DNA of 64,000 nt from assembly GCA_016463765.1 (NCBI GenBank), contig JAEMQS010000016.1, forward strand, positions 1 to 64,000, in the 5' to 3' direction. The notes under the pieces were generated by a model. The model made no database searches, was not told the DNA's origin, and saw only the letters and a list, made by a program, of their open reading frames with translations. This DNA comes from Solirubrobacteraceae bacterium. GTDB taxonomy: Bacteria > Actinomycetota > Thermoleophilia > Solirubrobacterales > Solirubrobacteraceae. Numbering within the stretch: position 1 is the stretch's first letter; each line of letters starts with the position of its first letter. This document shows positions 57,901 through 64,000 of the stretch, piece after piece. A program made the position numbers and the translations under genes.

Positions 57901-58500
57901 TTCCCGCGCCAGCCCAAGGGCGACCGCATCTGCCTGGCCGACCTCTACCGCCCGAAGGACAGCGGCGAGCTCGACGTCGTCGCGTTCACCGCGGTGACGG
58001 CCGGCGAAGAGGTCACCGAGCGCATGGCGAAGCTGGAGAAGGACGGCGAGTTCGCCGAGCAGCTCTTCACCCACGGCCTCGGCACGCAGGTCGCCGAGGG
58101 CATGAGCGAATGGCTGCACGCGCAGGTGCGGTCGGACCTCGGCATCGACCCCGGCCAGGGTCGCCGGTACGCCTGGGGCTACCCGGCGTGCCCGGAGCAG
58201 AGCGAGCACACGAAGCTGTTCGACGTGCTCGACGCCCCGCAGATCGGCCTGCGCCTGAGCAGCGAGTACGCGATCGAGCCCGAGCAGTCCACGGTCGCGA
58301 TCATCGCCCACCACCCGCAGGCCGAGTACTTCACGATGAAGTCCGGGCGCGTGCGTGAGGTGGCGCCGCCCGATCAGCTCATCAAGGGCTCGACGGCCGA
58401 CCCGACGAAGATCGAGGAGAACTTCGCCGAGCTCGAGGCCGACCCGCGGCCGGGTGTCGTGGAGTCCGAGGACGAGCCGGCGCTGGCGGGCGACGCCTGA
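54913..58500 (+). CDS. metH: Cobalamin-dependent methionine synthase
   Basis: 1195 residues, close to the usual 1200-1250. Domains: homocysteine methyltransferase 1-320 with zinc cysteines Cys223 (LNCSTGP) and Cys290-Cys291 (GGCCGTT); pterin (methyl-tetrahydrofolate) domain about 330-610 with ERVNSQGSRKAKE; B12 cap about 630-710; B12-binding about 715-860 with DVHDIGKSLV (His728 ligates cobalt); activation (SAM-binding) domain about 900-1160 with RRYAWGYPACPEQSEHTKLFDVL. All four modules are present, so full function is expected: methylation of homocysteine to methionine. A strong inverted repeat precedes it. The palindrome at 58510-58535 follows 10 bp after the stop. Confidence 0.96.
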   Translation: MRDFLQAVRERVVVFDGSMGATLEAFDLSLEDDYKLPGRAHEVLVLNRPDVIENLHVSMVDAGAQVVETDTFQASRLKLEEWGLADHTLEINQKAAEIARKAVGEDLFVAGSIGPTGFLPASDDPTLGQIRFRELVEIFREQSFGLLKGGVDLLIIETAQDILEVKAAVFGAREAFKETGITVPIQTSVSLLPNGGKMLLGTDIDAVLTTLEALKVDVIGLNCSTGPEDMRDAIRFLGENSPIPVHCIPNAGLPIQGPDGETIFPETPEHLATSLGEFVERYGVSIVGGCCGTTVDHISAMAERVKGIVPGERPAPRSPRVSSMIAAAPLVQEPSPTIVGERVNSQGSRKAKEMLLADDYDGLQQIAEDQVEGGAHVLDLCVALTERQDEDEQMRQVAKRVSLTQPAPIQIDSTEPDVIATALDQIPGRAIVNSINLEAGRDKADVVVPLAVEHGAAVIALTIDEVGMAKTAERKVEIAKRLKEICCDEHGLDPELLIFDVLTFTLTTGDEEWRPSAVETIKGIRDVKAALPGVKTSLGVSNVSFGVGVPARSVLNSVFLHHCVEAGLDLAMVNPNHITPYGEISEEERKLADDLVFNRSDDALEKFIAHFESKGAEAETEVANPTEGMEPEEALHFHILRRKKDGVEDWIDKSVDKIGAVPTLNDVLLPAMKEVGDKFGAGELILPFVLQSAEVMKKAVARLENYLDRIEGYTKGTVVLATVFGDVHDIGKSLVNTILTNNGYTVIDLGKQVPVQTIVDAAQEHNATAIGLSALLVSTSKQMPACIGELHAKGLEYPLLIGGAAINRDFGLRALYPKGRESDEIYEPGVFFCKDAFEGLSVMDQLVEEEPHAALVQKVREAAKALREKGPEAEALPTDDDTVRSALRTDVPVPDPPFWGVQEIDVPWDELYPHLDTHVLFKLHWGGRGVKGDAWKELILGGGEEEGFKDKLERMYREQDYLHPRALLGYFPCYCEGNDVVVLDPSDRETVIQRFTFPRQPKGDRICLADLYRPKDSGELDVVAFTAVTAGEEVTERMAKLEKDGEFAEQLFTHGLGTQVAEGMSEWLHAQVRSDLGIDPGQGRRYAWGYPACPEQSEHTKLFDVLDAPQIGLRLSSEYAIEPEQSTVAIIAHHPQAEYFTMKSGRVREVAPPDQLIKGSTADPTKIEENFAELEADPRPGVVESEDEPALAGDA

Positions 58501-58509
58501 GAGGTGTGG

Positions 58510-58535
58510 GCGGGCGCTTCCGCGGAAGCGCCCGC
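58510..58535. repeat. Copy 4 of GCTTCCGCGGAAGC palindrome, extended to 26 bp
   Basis: A perfect 26-bp palindrome (core GCTTCCGCGGAAGC) between convergent metH and the unknown gene at 58540. Its stem (13 bp) is the strongest of the family here and fits a bidirectional terminator. Confidence 0.88.
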
Positions 58536-58539
58536 TCCT

Positions 58540-59118
58540 TCAGTCCTCGGTGTCCAGCGTGTCGTCGGGGGTCGCGCGCCGGGCGTTGAGCCGAAGGTCC
58601 GCGAGGCATGCGTCGACGACCTCGGCCGTGCCGGCGATCGCGATCTCGTTGGTGTAGATCGGCGCGCCGACGAACCATGAGCGATCCTCGGGCCAGATCA
58701 GCGATGGCGGGTCGTGCTGCTCTCGGTGGAACGCCGTGACCGACCTCAGCGGGCCGGTCCACAGGTAGTAGTAGCGCTCGGGCAGGGCGAGCGGCGCGGC
58801 GTCCGGACGCTGGACGTAGTCGGCGGCGAGGCGCTCGCGAGCGTCGGCGCGCACGCGGTCGATCTCCTCCTGGGAGGGCTCGGCCGTCTCGGCCCAGACG
58901 ACGTTGATGGCCGCCATGCCCGGCGCGCGCGGGTCCTCCCCGCGCGAGTACCAGCAGCCCCAGCCGTCCCACATCCCGCAGTGCACGGGCTGGTCGCCGG
59001 TGACGGGTGCGAGGACGTCGAGCACGGCCTCCATCACGGGGAGGCACCCGCAGTCGGAATGCGCGTGCTCATCAGGCCAGAGCGGTGCGACGGCGTACGC
59101 CTCATAGCCGAGCGGCAC
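58540..59118 (-). CDS. Hypothetical protein, N-terminal start uncertain
   Basis: 192 residues from the only usable start, GTG 59118. The frame, however, stays open and coding-like upstream for at least 45 codons (AAAGAAWDDGPDAGLWIADRLAPFGDSVGHAV...), without ATG, GTG or TTG. I therefore suspect a longer protein begun from an unusual codon, or a lost start. The body contains AVAPLWPDEHAHSDCGCLPVMEAVLDVLAPVTG, CGMWDGWGCWYSRG and ERYYYLWTGPL. I recall actinobacterial proteins of unknown function with IADRLAPFGDSVGH-VP-type starts. No catalytic motif known. It is divergent from the SOS-boxed HNH gene. Confidence 0.6.
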   Translation of the reverse strand: MPLGYEAYAVAPLWPDEHAHSDCGCLPVMEAVLDVLAPVTGDQPVHCGMWDGWGCWYSRGEDPRAPGMAAINVVWAETAEPSQEEIDRVRADARERLAADYVQRPDAAPLALPERYYYLWTGPLRSVTAFHREQHDPPSLIWPEDRSWFVGAPIYTNEIAIAGTAEVVDACLADLRLNARRATPDDTLDTED

Positions 59119-59272
59119 GGCGTGACCGACGCTGTCCCCGAACGGCGCGAGTCGATCCGCGATCCAGAGGCCGGCGTCCGGCCCGTCGTCCCAGGCTGCG
59201 CCGGCGGCGGCGAGGTGTGGAGAGGCGTCTGGCGAGATGGCTGCATCATGACCGACCCGTCCGACCTCGATG

Positions 59273-59286
59273 CGAACATATGTTCG
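59273..59286 (+). promoter_or_regulatory. LexA (SOS) box of the CGAAC-N4-GTTCG type
   Basis: CGAACATATGTTCG is a perfect match to the Gram-positive/actinobacterial LexA site. It lies 24 bp before the GTG start of the DUF222-HNH gene, so its product should be DNA-damage inducible. LexA boxes upstream of 13E12-type HNH genes are known in mycobacteria. It could also act on the divergent gene at 58540. Confidence 0.88.
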
Positions 59287-59309
59287 TGTTCAGAGCCGAG
59301 GGGGCGACC

Positions 59310-60608
59310 GTGACAACCGAAGCACTGGGAGACCAGATCGCCGCACTCGCGGCGGATATCGAGGCGGCGATGTGCCGCTGGCTGGAACTCGTGGCGGAGT
59401 TCGATCGCCGCGAGGGCTGGTTCCTGGAGGGCTGCACCTCGTGTGCCGCCTGGGTGTCCTGGCGCTGCGGCGTGGGCCCGACCGCCGCGCGCGAGCACGT
59501 GCGCGTCGCACGGCGACTGGACGAGCTGCCGTCCGTGCGCGCGGCGTTCTCGCGCGGGGAGCTGTCGTACTCCAAGGTGCGCGCGATCACGCGGGTGGAG
59601 GACGTCGAGCACGAGGACGAGCTCGTCGAGCTCGCCCAGAACGCGACGGCCGCCCAGCTCGAGCGCATCGTGCGCTCCTACCGCTCGGCGGTGCTGGCCG
59701 AGTCCGACGCCGCGCGGGTGCTGCAGGAGCGGTTCCTCGCTCTGGAGTGGGAGGACGACGGGTCTTTGCGCGTGCGCGGACGGCTGCCCGCCGACCAGGG
59801 CGCGCTGCTGATGAAGGCCGTCGAGGTCGTGGCCGAGCAGCTGCGGACCGACGCGCGGGAGGAGCAGGAAGACGCTTCCGCGGAAGCGTCGACGCATGCC
59901 GGGGCCCGCCGGGCCGACGCGCTCACGGCGCTGGCCGACCATGCGCTGGCGGCGCAGCAACACGGGCGCACGGGAGGGGACCGCGTGCAGCTTGTCGTCC
60001 GTGTGGACGCCGACGCGCTCTCGGAGAGCCAGACCGACGACCGCCACACCGCCGGCTGCTGCGAGGTCGACAGCGGCCCACCCCTCGCCCGCACCACCGC
60101 ACGACGGCTGGCCTGCGACGCCTCAGTGGTCCGGATGGTCGAGCGCGACGGCGAGCCCCTCTCCGTCGGGCGCAAGACGCGCAGCATCCCGCCCGCCCTG
60201 CGCCGCGCGCTGCGCGCCCGCGACGGCGGCTGCCGCTTCCCCGGCTGCACACACGACCGCTTCGTCGACGCGCACCACATCGAGCACTGGGCCGACGGCG
60301 GGGCCACGGAGTTGAAGAACCTCGTGCACCTCTGCACCCACCACCACCGCCTGCTGCATGAGGGCGGCTTCACGGTCAGGCCGACCGCGGACGGCCGCGC
60401 GTTCGCGTTCCGGACCCCGGATGGACGGCTGCTGCGCGACGTGCCCCGCCCACCGCGACGAGATCGGGAGCGCGACGCGTGCGCGACCCCGCGGCGCGCT
60501 TCCGCGGAAACGCGCATCCAGCTGCGCCACGACCGCCTGGACCTCGGCCTCGCGACCGGCGCGATGCTGTGGATCGCCCCGCCCACGCCGCCGAGCGCGC
60601 CGGGTTAG
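59310..60608 (+). CDS. DUF222-HNH (13E12-family) protein
   Basis: 432 residues from GTG 59310, preferred over ATG 59280 because GAGGGGG lies 5 nt upstream and ATG 59280 is inside the LexA box. DUF222 occupies about 1-270 (AADIEAAMCRWLELVAEFDRREGWFLEGCTSCAAWVSWRCGV..., SYSKVRAITRV). The HNH domain is about 308-352 with CRFPGCTHDRFVDAHHIEHW, GGATELKNLVHLC and HHHRLLHEGGF. HNH metal sites are complete. Function in the 13E12 family is unclear (nuclease-like, SOS-induced). Two copies of the window's palindrome are embedded in-frame at codons 189-193 and 397-401. Confidence 0.88.
   Translation: MTTEALGDQIAALAADIEAAMCRWLELVAEFDRREGWFLEGCTSCAAWVSWRCGVGPTAAREHVRVARRLDELPSVRAAFSRGELSYSKVRAITRVEDVEHEDELVELAQNATAAQLERIVRSYRSAVLAESDAARVLQERFLALEWEDDGSLRVRGRLPADQGALLMKAVEVVAEQLRTDAREEQEDASAEASTHAGARRADALTALADHALAAQQHGRTGGDRVQLVVRVDADALSESQTDDRHTAGCCEVDSGPPLARTTARRLACDASVVRMVERDGEPLSVGRKTRSIPPALRRALRARDGGCRFPGCTHDRFVDAHHIEHWADGGATELKNLVHLCTHHHRLLHEGGFTVRPTADGRAFAFRTPDGRLLRDVPRPPRRDRERDACATPRRASAETRIQLRHDRLDLGLATGAMLWIAPPTPPSAPG
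59871..59890. repeat. Copy 5 of GCTTCCGCGGAAGC palindrome, 20 bp, intragenic
   Basis: A perfect 20-bp palindrome inside the DUF222-HNH gene, read GAC-GCT-TCC-GCG-GAA-GCG-TC (Asp188, Ala189 to Ala193). Same phase as in the B3/B4-like gene. Confidence 0.85.
60498..60511. repeat. Copy 6 (one mismatch) of GCTTCCGCGGAAGC palindrome, intragenic
   Basis: GCTTCCGCGGAAAC, with one substitution; a perfect TTCCGCGGAA centre remains. It is read GCT-TCC-GCG-GAA-ACG (ASAET) in the HNH gene, again the same phase. Confidence 0.75.
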
Positions 60609-60654
60609 CCGCACGGCGGTTCGGCCCAGCCGCGCCCGGGCACGTACCCAGGAC

Positions 60655-61590
60655 ATGGGTTCCACGAGCACGAGCACGAGCACCGCCACCCCCGCGTTCA
60701 GCCGAGAGACCGGCGACGACGGGTCGTTCCAGCGCCAGGACAGCGCGTTTCGCGACACGACGATCGTCCCCGAGGCCGGCCGGTACCACCTCTACGTCAG
60801 CTACGCCTGCCCCTGGGCGCACCGCGCGATCATTGCGCGGCGGCTGAAGGGCCTGGAGGACGTCATCTCCATGTCCGTCGTCGACCCCGTCCGCGACGAG
60901 CGCGGGTGGGCGTTCACCGGCGGGGAGTTCACCGACCCGGTCAACGGGTTCGGGTTCCTCTCCGAGGCCTACCACGCCAGCGATCCGTCGTTCGATGCGC
61001 GCGTGACCGTGCCCGTGATCTGGGACAAGGAGGAGGGTCGCATCGTCAACAACGAGTCCGGCGACGTGCTGCGGATCCTCAACAGCGGGTTCAGCGACCT
61101 CGCCGACAACACGGTCGACCTCTACCCCGAGATCCTGCGGCCCGAGATCAACGCGATCAACCGGCGCGTGTACGACACCGTGAACAACGGGGTCTACAAG
61201 GCCGGCTTCACGACGAGCCAGGAGACGTACGAGCGCGAGGCCTACGCGCTGTTCGAGACCCTCGACTGGCTGGAGGAGCGCCTCGCGCATCAGCGCTATC
61301 TCGCGAGCGGCGACGTGCCGACCGAGGCCGACTGGCGGCTGTTCACCACCCTCGTGCGCTTCGACAGCGTGTACGTGACGCACTTCAAGTGCAACCTGCG
61401 GCGGCTCGTCGACTACCCCAATCTGTGGGGCTTCACCCGCGATCTGTACCAGTCCCACGGCATCGCGGACACGGTGAAGCTCGACCAGATCAAGGCGCAC
61501 TACTTCCTCACGCACCCCCAGATCAACGGGAATCGGCTCATCCCGATCGGGCCCGACCTCGACTTCGAGGAGCCGCACGGCCGCGGGTGA
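60655..61590 (+). CDS. Glutathionyl-hydroquinone reductase-like GST
   Basis: 311 residues from ATG 60655. Thioredoxin-fold N-terminus with SYACPWAHR (Cys52-Pro-Trp-Ala55), the catalytic motif of S-glutathionyl-(chloro)hydroquinone reductases (YqjG/ECM4/PcpF family). The downstream VTVPVIWDKEEGRIVNNESGDVLRILN and C-terminal helical domain (TEADWRLFTTLVRFDSVYVTHFKCNLRRL) fit. Substrates: glutathionyl- or (in actinobacteria, plausibly) mycothiolyl-hydroquinones. No nearby quinone catabolism genes. The N-terminal 25 residues are Ser/Thr-rich and disordered. Confidence 0.88.
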   Translation: MGSTSTSTSTATPAFSRETGDDGSFQRQDSAFRDTTIVPEAGRYHLYVSYACPWAHRAIIARRLKGLEDVISMSVVDPVRDERGWAFTGGEFTDPVNGFGFLSEAYHASDPSFDARVTVPVIWDKEEGRIVNNESGDVLRILNSGFSDLADNTVDLYPEILRPEINAINRRVYDTVNNGVYKAGFTTSQETYEREAYALFETLDWLEERLAHQRYLASGDVPTEADWRLFTTLVRFDSVYVTHFKCNLRRLVDYPNLWGFTRDLYQSHGIADTVKLDQIKAHYFLTHPQINGNRLIPIGPDLDFEEPHGRG

Positions 61591-61902
61591 TCCCCAGAAG
61601 TGGGGTACCCCGTATCGGTTCCGTACAGACCACGCTCTTGCAGGGCCCGATCCCGGCCGATGCATGGCGCGTGCCGCGTTCCCCCCGCGGCACGCTCCGG
61701 TCCTCCGGGTAACTGAGCTCGACGCGTCTCCCTGAACACCGCGCGTGCCGCTCGCAGGGCCCTGTCCGTCCGGTTGGCGCGCCGCCCCTCATCCCCCCGA
61801 AATGGCGGCGCGCCGGCTGGACACCTGTCCCATCAGGCTTACCTCCGTCCATCTGCTGCCGACGAGAGAGAACAGACGGGCTGCCGGCCGTCCCTCTCGC
61901 CC
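61591..61902 (+). other. 312-bp intergenic region with two strong hairpins
   Basis: Two perfect inverted repeats: GCGTGCCGCG/CGCGGCACGC (61669-61678, 61686-61695, 7-nt loop) and GGCGCGCCGCC/GGCGGCGCGCC (61776-61786, 61804-61814, 17-nt loop). A small CCCC-AGAAGT-GGGG hairpin follows the upstream gene at about 61593-61606. I see no convincing promoter or reading frame; a structured leader RNA for the DUF1800 gene or a small RNA is possible. Confidence 0.5.
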
Positions 61903-63312
61903 ATGGCCAAGCAGAAGACACGCCGACCGCCGCGCAAGCGGCGCACGAAGCGCCGGTCCGCCGGCACGCCCACCGCTGTCTACAGCGGGACGTTCGGGCG
62001 CGCGCAGGCCGAACGGCTGCTGTGGCGCGCGGGGTTCGGCCCGAAGCCGGGCCAGGCCGACGAGTTCGCCGCCCTCGGGGTGCGGGGTGCCGTGGAGCGG
62101 CTGCTGCACCCGCCGAGCCAGGGCCTGACCGGGCCGGGGCCGACGAACGGCAAGGGTGGTGGGCTCGCCCCGCAGCACATGTGGGGCCACGACCACCTGT
62201 GGTGGCTCGACCGGATGGTGCGCGCCGACGCGCCGCTCGTCGAGCGCATGACGCTGATCTGGCACGACTGGTTCGCCACGAGCCGCGCCGGAGTGCCGAC
62301 CGCGAAGCTCATGCTCGACCAGAACCAGCTCCTGCGCGAGCACAGCATGGGGACGTTCCGTGAGCTGACCGTCCGGATCACCAAGGACCCGGCGATGCTC
62401 ATCTGGCTCTCCGGCGCCGCGAACACCGCGCAGGCGCCGAACGAGAACTACGCGCGGGAGCTCATGGAGCTGTTCACGCTGGGCGCGAACGCGAGCTACA
62501 CCGAGCGCGACGTCCGCGAGCAGGCCCGGGCGCTGACCGGCTGGCGTGCGGACTGGCGCAGCACCGGCCCGGCGAACTTCCGCTTCGACCGCCGGCTGCA
62601 CGACCCCGGGCGCAAGCGGGTCTTCCGGCGCGCCGGGGACTACGACTGGCGCGACGCCGTGCAGCTGTGCCTAGACCACGGCGCGCACCCGGGCTTCCTC
62701 GTGCGCAAGCTGTGGAGCTACTTCATCCCGACCCCGCCGGACGCCGCCACCGAGAAGGCGCTCGCCGCGCTGTACGTGCAGAGCGGCACCGAGATCCGGC
62801 CGGTTCTCGAGGCGATCCTGCTGCACCCCGCGCTGCACGAGGGACCGCGGATGGTCAAGCCGCCCGTCGTCCACGTCGCCGGGATGCTGCGCGCGCTCGG
62901 CCGCGGGGTCGACACCGACTCCTGGGTGTGGCTGAACTCGAACGCCGGCCAGCAGCTCTTCGTGCCGCCCAACGTGTCGGGCTGGGACGACCAGCGCTGG
63001 CTCGACACCGCCACGTGGCGCGGCCGCTGGCATGCGGTGACGCACGCGATGGTGCCCTGGGAGCTGAAGGACGACCTCGCGTACCTGCAGCAGATCGGCG
63101 GGACCGAGACGCCCGAGCAGGCCGTCGATCGTGCGCTCGCGTTCTGGGGCACCCCCGCGATCACGGACGCGACGCGCGGCCAGCTCATCGCCTTCGCCAC
63201 CGACTGCGAGCGGATGGCGACGCACGCCTGGAAGAAGAAGCAGTACCCGCGCCTGCGCCAGAACGCACTGCGCCAGCTCATCGCCACCTCCCCCGACTAC
63301 CAGACCTCCTGA
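61903..63312 (+). CDS. DUF1800 family protein
   Basis: 469 residues from ATG 61903 (in-frame longer start rejected, as it is in the hairpin region). The N-terminus is very basic (KQKTRRPPRKRRTKRRS). The body has the DUF1800 pattern: HMWGHDHLWWLDRMVRADAPLVERMTLIWHDWFATS, APNENYARELMELFTLGANASYTERDVREQARALTGW, LHPALHEGPRMVKPPVVHVAGMLRALGRG, and NVSGWDDQRWLDTATWRGRW. Often genomically paired with DUF1501 and probably exported or surface-associated. Function unknown. It is immediately followed by the DUF1501 gene (TGATG, 1-bp overlap). Confidence 0.85.
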   Translation: MAKQKTRRPPRKRRTKRRSAGTPTAVYSGTFGRAQAERLLWRAGFGPKPGQADEFAALGVRGAVERLLHPPSQGLTGPGPTNGKGGGLAPQHMWGHDHLWWLDRMVRADAPLVERMTLIWHDWFATSRAGVPTAKLMLDQNQLLREHSMGTFRELTVRITKDPAMLIWLSGAANTAQAPNENYARELMELFTLGANASYTERDVREQARALTGWRADWRSTGPANFRFDRRLHDPGRKRVFRRAGDYDWRDAVQLCLDHGAHPGFLVRKLWSYFIPTPPDAATEKALAALYVQSGTEIRPVLEAILLHPALHEGPRMVKPPVVHVAGMLRALGRGVDTDSWVWLNSNAGQQLFVPPNVSGWDDQRWLDTATWRGRWHAVTHAMVPWELKDDLAYLQQIGGTETPEQAVDRALAFWGTPAITDATRGQLIAFATDCERMATHAWKKKQYPRLRQNALRQLIATSPDYQTS

Positions 63313-64000
63313 TGGCTCACACGCCCTGCAACAACTTCCGTCGCGGCGAACTGCTGCGCGCCGCCGCCGCCGAGGCGGGTCGCGGGCTGCCGTCGATCGA
63401 GCCCGGGATGCCGCTGCCCGCGGGCACCGGCCTGGACCGCCGCTCGTTCCTGCTGCGCTCCGCCGGGCTCGGGCTGTCGGTGTTCGCCGCGGGCCGGCTG
63501 TCGGGCCTCGATGCCCTGGAGGCCGGCGTGGCCCAGGCGCAGGCGGGTGGACCGTCACCGGTCATCGTCAGCGTCTTCCTCGACGGCGGACTGGACGGGC
63601 TGTCGGTGCTCGCGCCGGTCGGCGACCCGCACTACCGCGCGCGGCGGCCCCGCCTGGCGCTGCCCGACGGCGCGGGCGGGCGCTTCGCCGAGGACGACCG
63701 CCTCATGTGGCATCCGGCGGCGGGCAGCCTGGCGACGCTGCACGCCGAGGGCAAGCTCAGTGTCCTGCCCGCGATCGGGTACACCGACGCCGACCAGTCG
63801 CACTTCACGTCGCGCCACTACTGGGAGGTCGGGACGACGAGCGCGAGCGAGCGCACCGGCTGGCTCGGGCGATACCTCGACCGCGTCGGGACGATGGACA
63901 ACCCGGTGCAGGGGCTGTCGCTCGACGGCCGTCTCTCCCCCGTGCTGGCCAGTGGCCGCGTGCCGGTTGCGGCGGTCGGCGGCAACGACTACTCGCTCGG
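63312..64000 (+). CDS. DUF1501 family protein, truncated at window end
   Basis: Open frame of 229 complete codons from ATG 63312 with no stop before the edge. Twin-arginine signal candidate DRRSFLLRSAG at about 42-52, preceding GLSVFAAG, so the product is likely Tat-exported. Body: VIVSVFLDGGLDGLSVLAPVGDPHYRARRPRLALPDG and AIGYTDADQSHFTSRHYWEVG, the start of the DUF1501 (alkaline-phosphatase-like fold) domain. With the coupled DUF1800 gene it is the usual two-gene unit. The first 41 residues before the RR motif are unusually long for a Tat signal. Confidence 0.85.
   Translation, partial: MAHTPCNNFRRGELLRAAAAEAGRGLPSIEPGMPLPAGTGLDRRSFLLRSAGLGLSVFAAGRLSGLDALEAGVAQAQAGGPSPVIVSVFLDGGLDGLSVLAPVGDPHYRARRPRLALPDGAGGRFAEDDRLMWHPAAGSLATLHAEGKLSVLPAIGYTDADQSHFTSRHYWEVGTTSASERTGWLGRYLDRVGTMDNPVQGLSLDGRLSPVLASGRVPVAAVGGNDYSL

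Noticed and set aside
1-64000. CRISPR arrays, tRNA or rRNA genes, insertion sequences, prophage
   Set aside because: No direct repeats with regular spacing, no clover-leaf with CCA-type ends, no rRNA-like conserved blocks, no transposase or integrase motifs in any frame inspected.

Overview
The window is about 64 kb of very GC-rich DNA (roughly 70 percent by eye) carrying about 58 protein genes, packed on both strands with many 1-4 nt stop/start overlaps. No rRNA, tRNA, CRISPR array or transposase was seen. Gene content points to a high-GC Gram-positive actinobacterium: an actinobacterial IHF (mIHF type), a complete mce lipid-uptake operon, a DUF222-HNH (13E12-type) gene behind a CGAAC-N4-GTTCG SOS box, a type III glutamine synthetase, and WxL/DUF916-like surface proteins. 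I would guess the class Thermoleophilia (Solirubrobacterales), but that is inference from gene content, not a search result.

Layout. 0-4.6 kb: end of a possible EVE-domain gene, small membrane proteins, a MoxR ATPase plus CoxE-like VWA pair, and an alpha/beta hydrolase. 4.7-7.7 kb: a three-gene surface module (WxL-like protein, DUF916-like membrane-anchored partner, beta-propeller fused to a WxL-like domain). 7.7-10.8 kb: a CHASE-PAS-PAS-GGDEF-EAL signalling protein. 10.8-13.5 kb: a TPP riboswitch and a thiamine-precursor ABC transporter. 13.4-17.1 kb: an AlkA-like glycosylase, a small membrane protein and a GNAT-like acyltransferase, divergent from a serine-palmitoyltransferase-like enzyme; the last two suggest ceramide synthesis. 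17.4-19.3 kb: mIHF and small genes. 19.3-35.0 kb: one minus-strand operon, read downward, of two YrbE permeases, an Mkl ATPase, six Mce proteins, an MMPL/RND transporter, a thioredoxin-fold protein and a B3/B4-like protein.

35.2-37.3 kb holds a lipoprotein and two membrane proteins. 37.3-44.8 kb holds a TetR regulator, a secreted esterase, a PIG-L deacetylase, a glycosyltransferase, a USP, a winged-helix regulator, a methyltransferase and a secreted CocE-type hydrolase, with TAACGTTA palindromes between genes. 45-50.6 kb is a nitrogen cluster: amt-glnK-pucR divergent from glnN. 51.9-54.8 kb carries two tandem GGDEF membrane proteins, the second with a degraded HD-GYP domain. 54.9-58.5 kb is metH. 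58.5-64 kb has an unknown gene, the SOS-boxed DUF222-HNH gene, a glutathionyl-hydroquinone reductase and a DUF1800/DUF1501 pair cut by the window end.

A recurrent 14-bp palindrome, GCTTCCGCGGAAGC, occurs five times plus one decayed copy. Three copies sit in 3' intergenic gaps. Three lie inside reading frames, always in the same phase. Several genes (metH, the winged-helix regulator, the 35.8-kb membrane protein) have a -10-like hexamer 6-8 nt before the start codon and no ribosome binding site, so leaderless mRNAs are likely. All functions are read from motifs and context only; no database search was possible.
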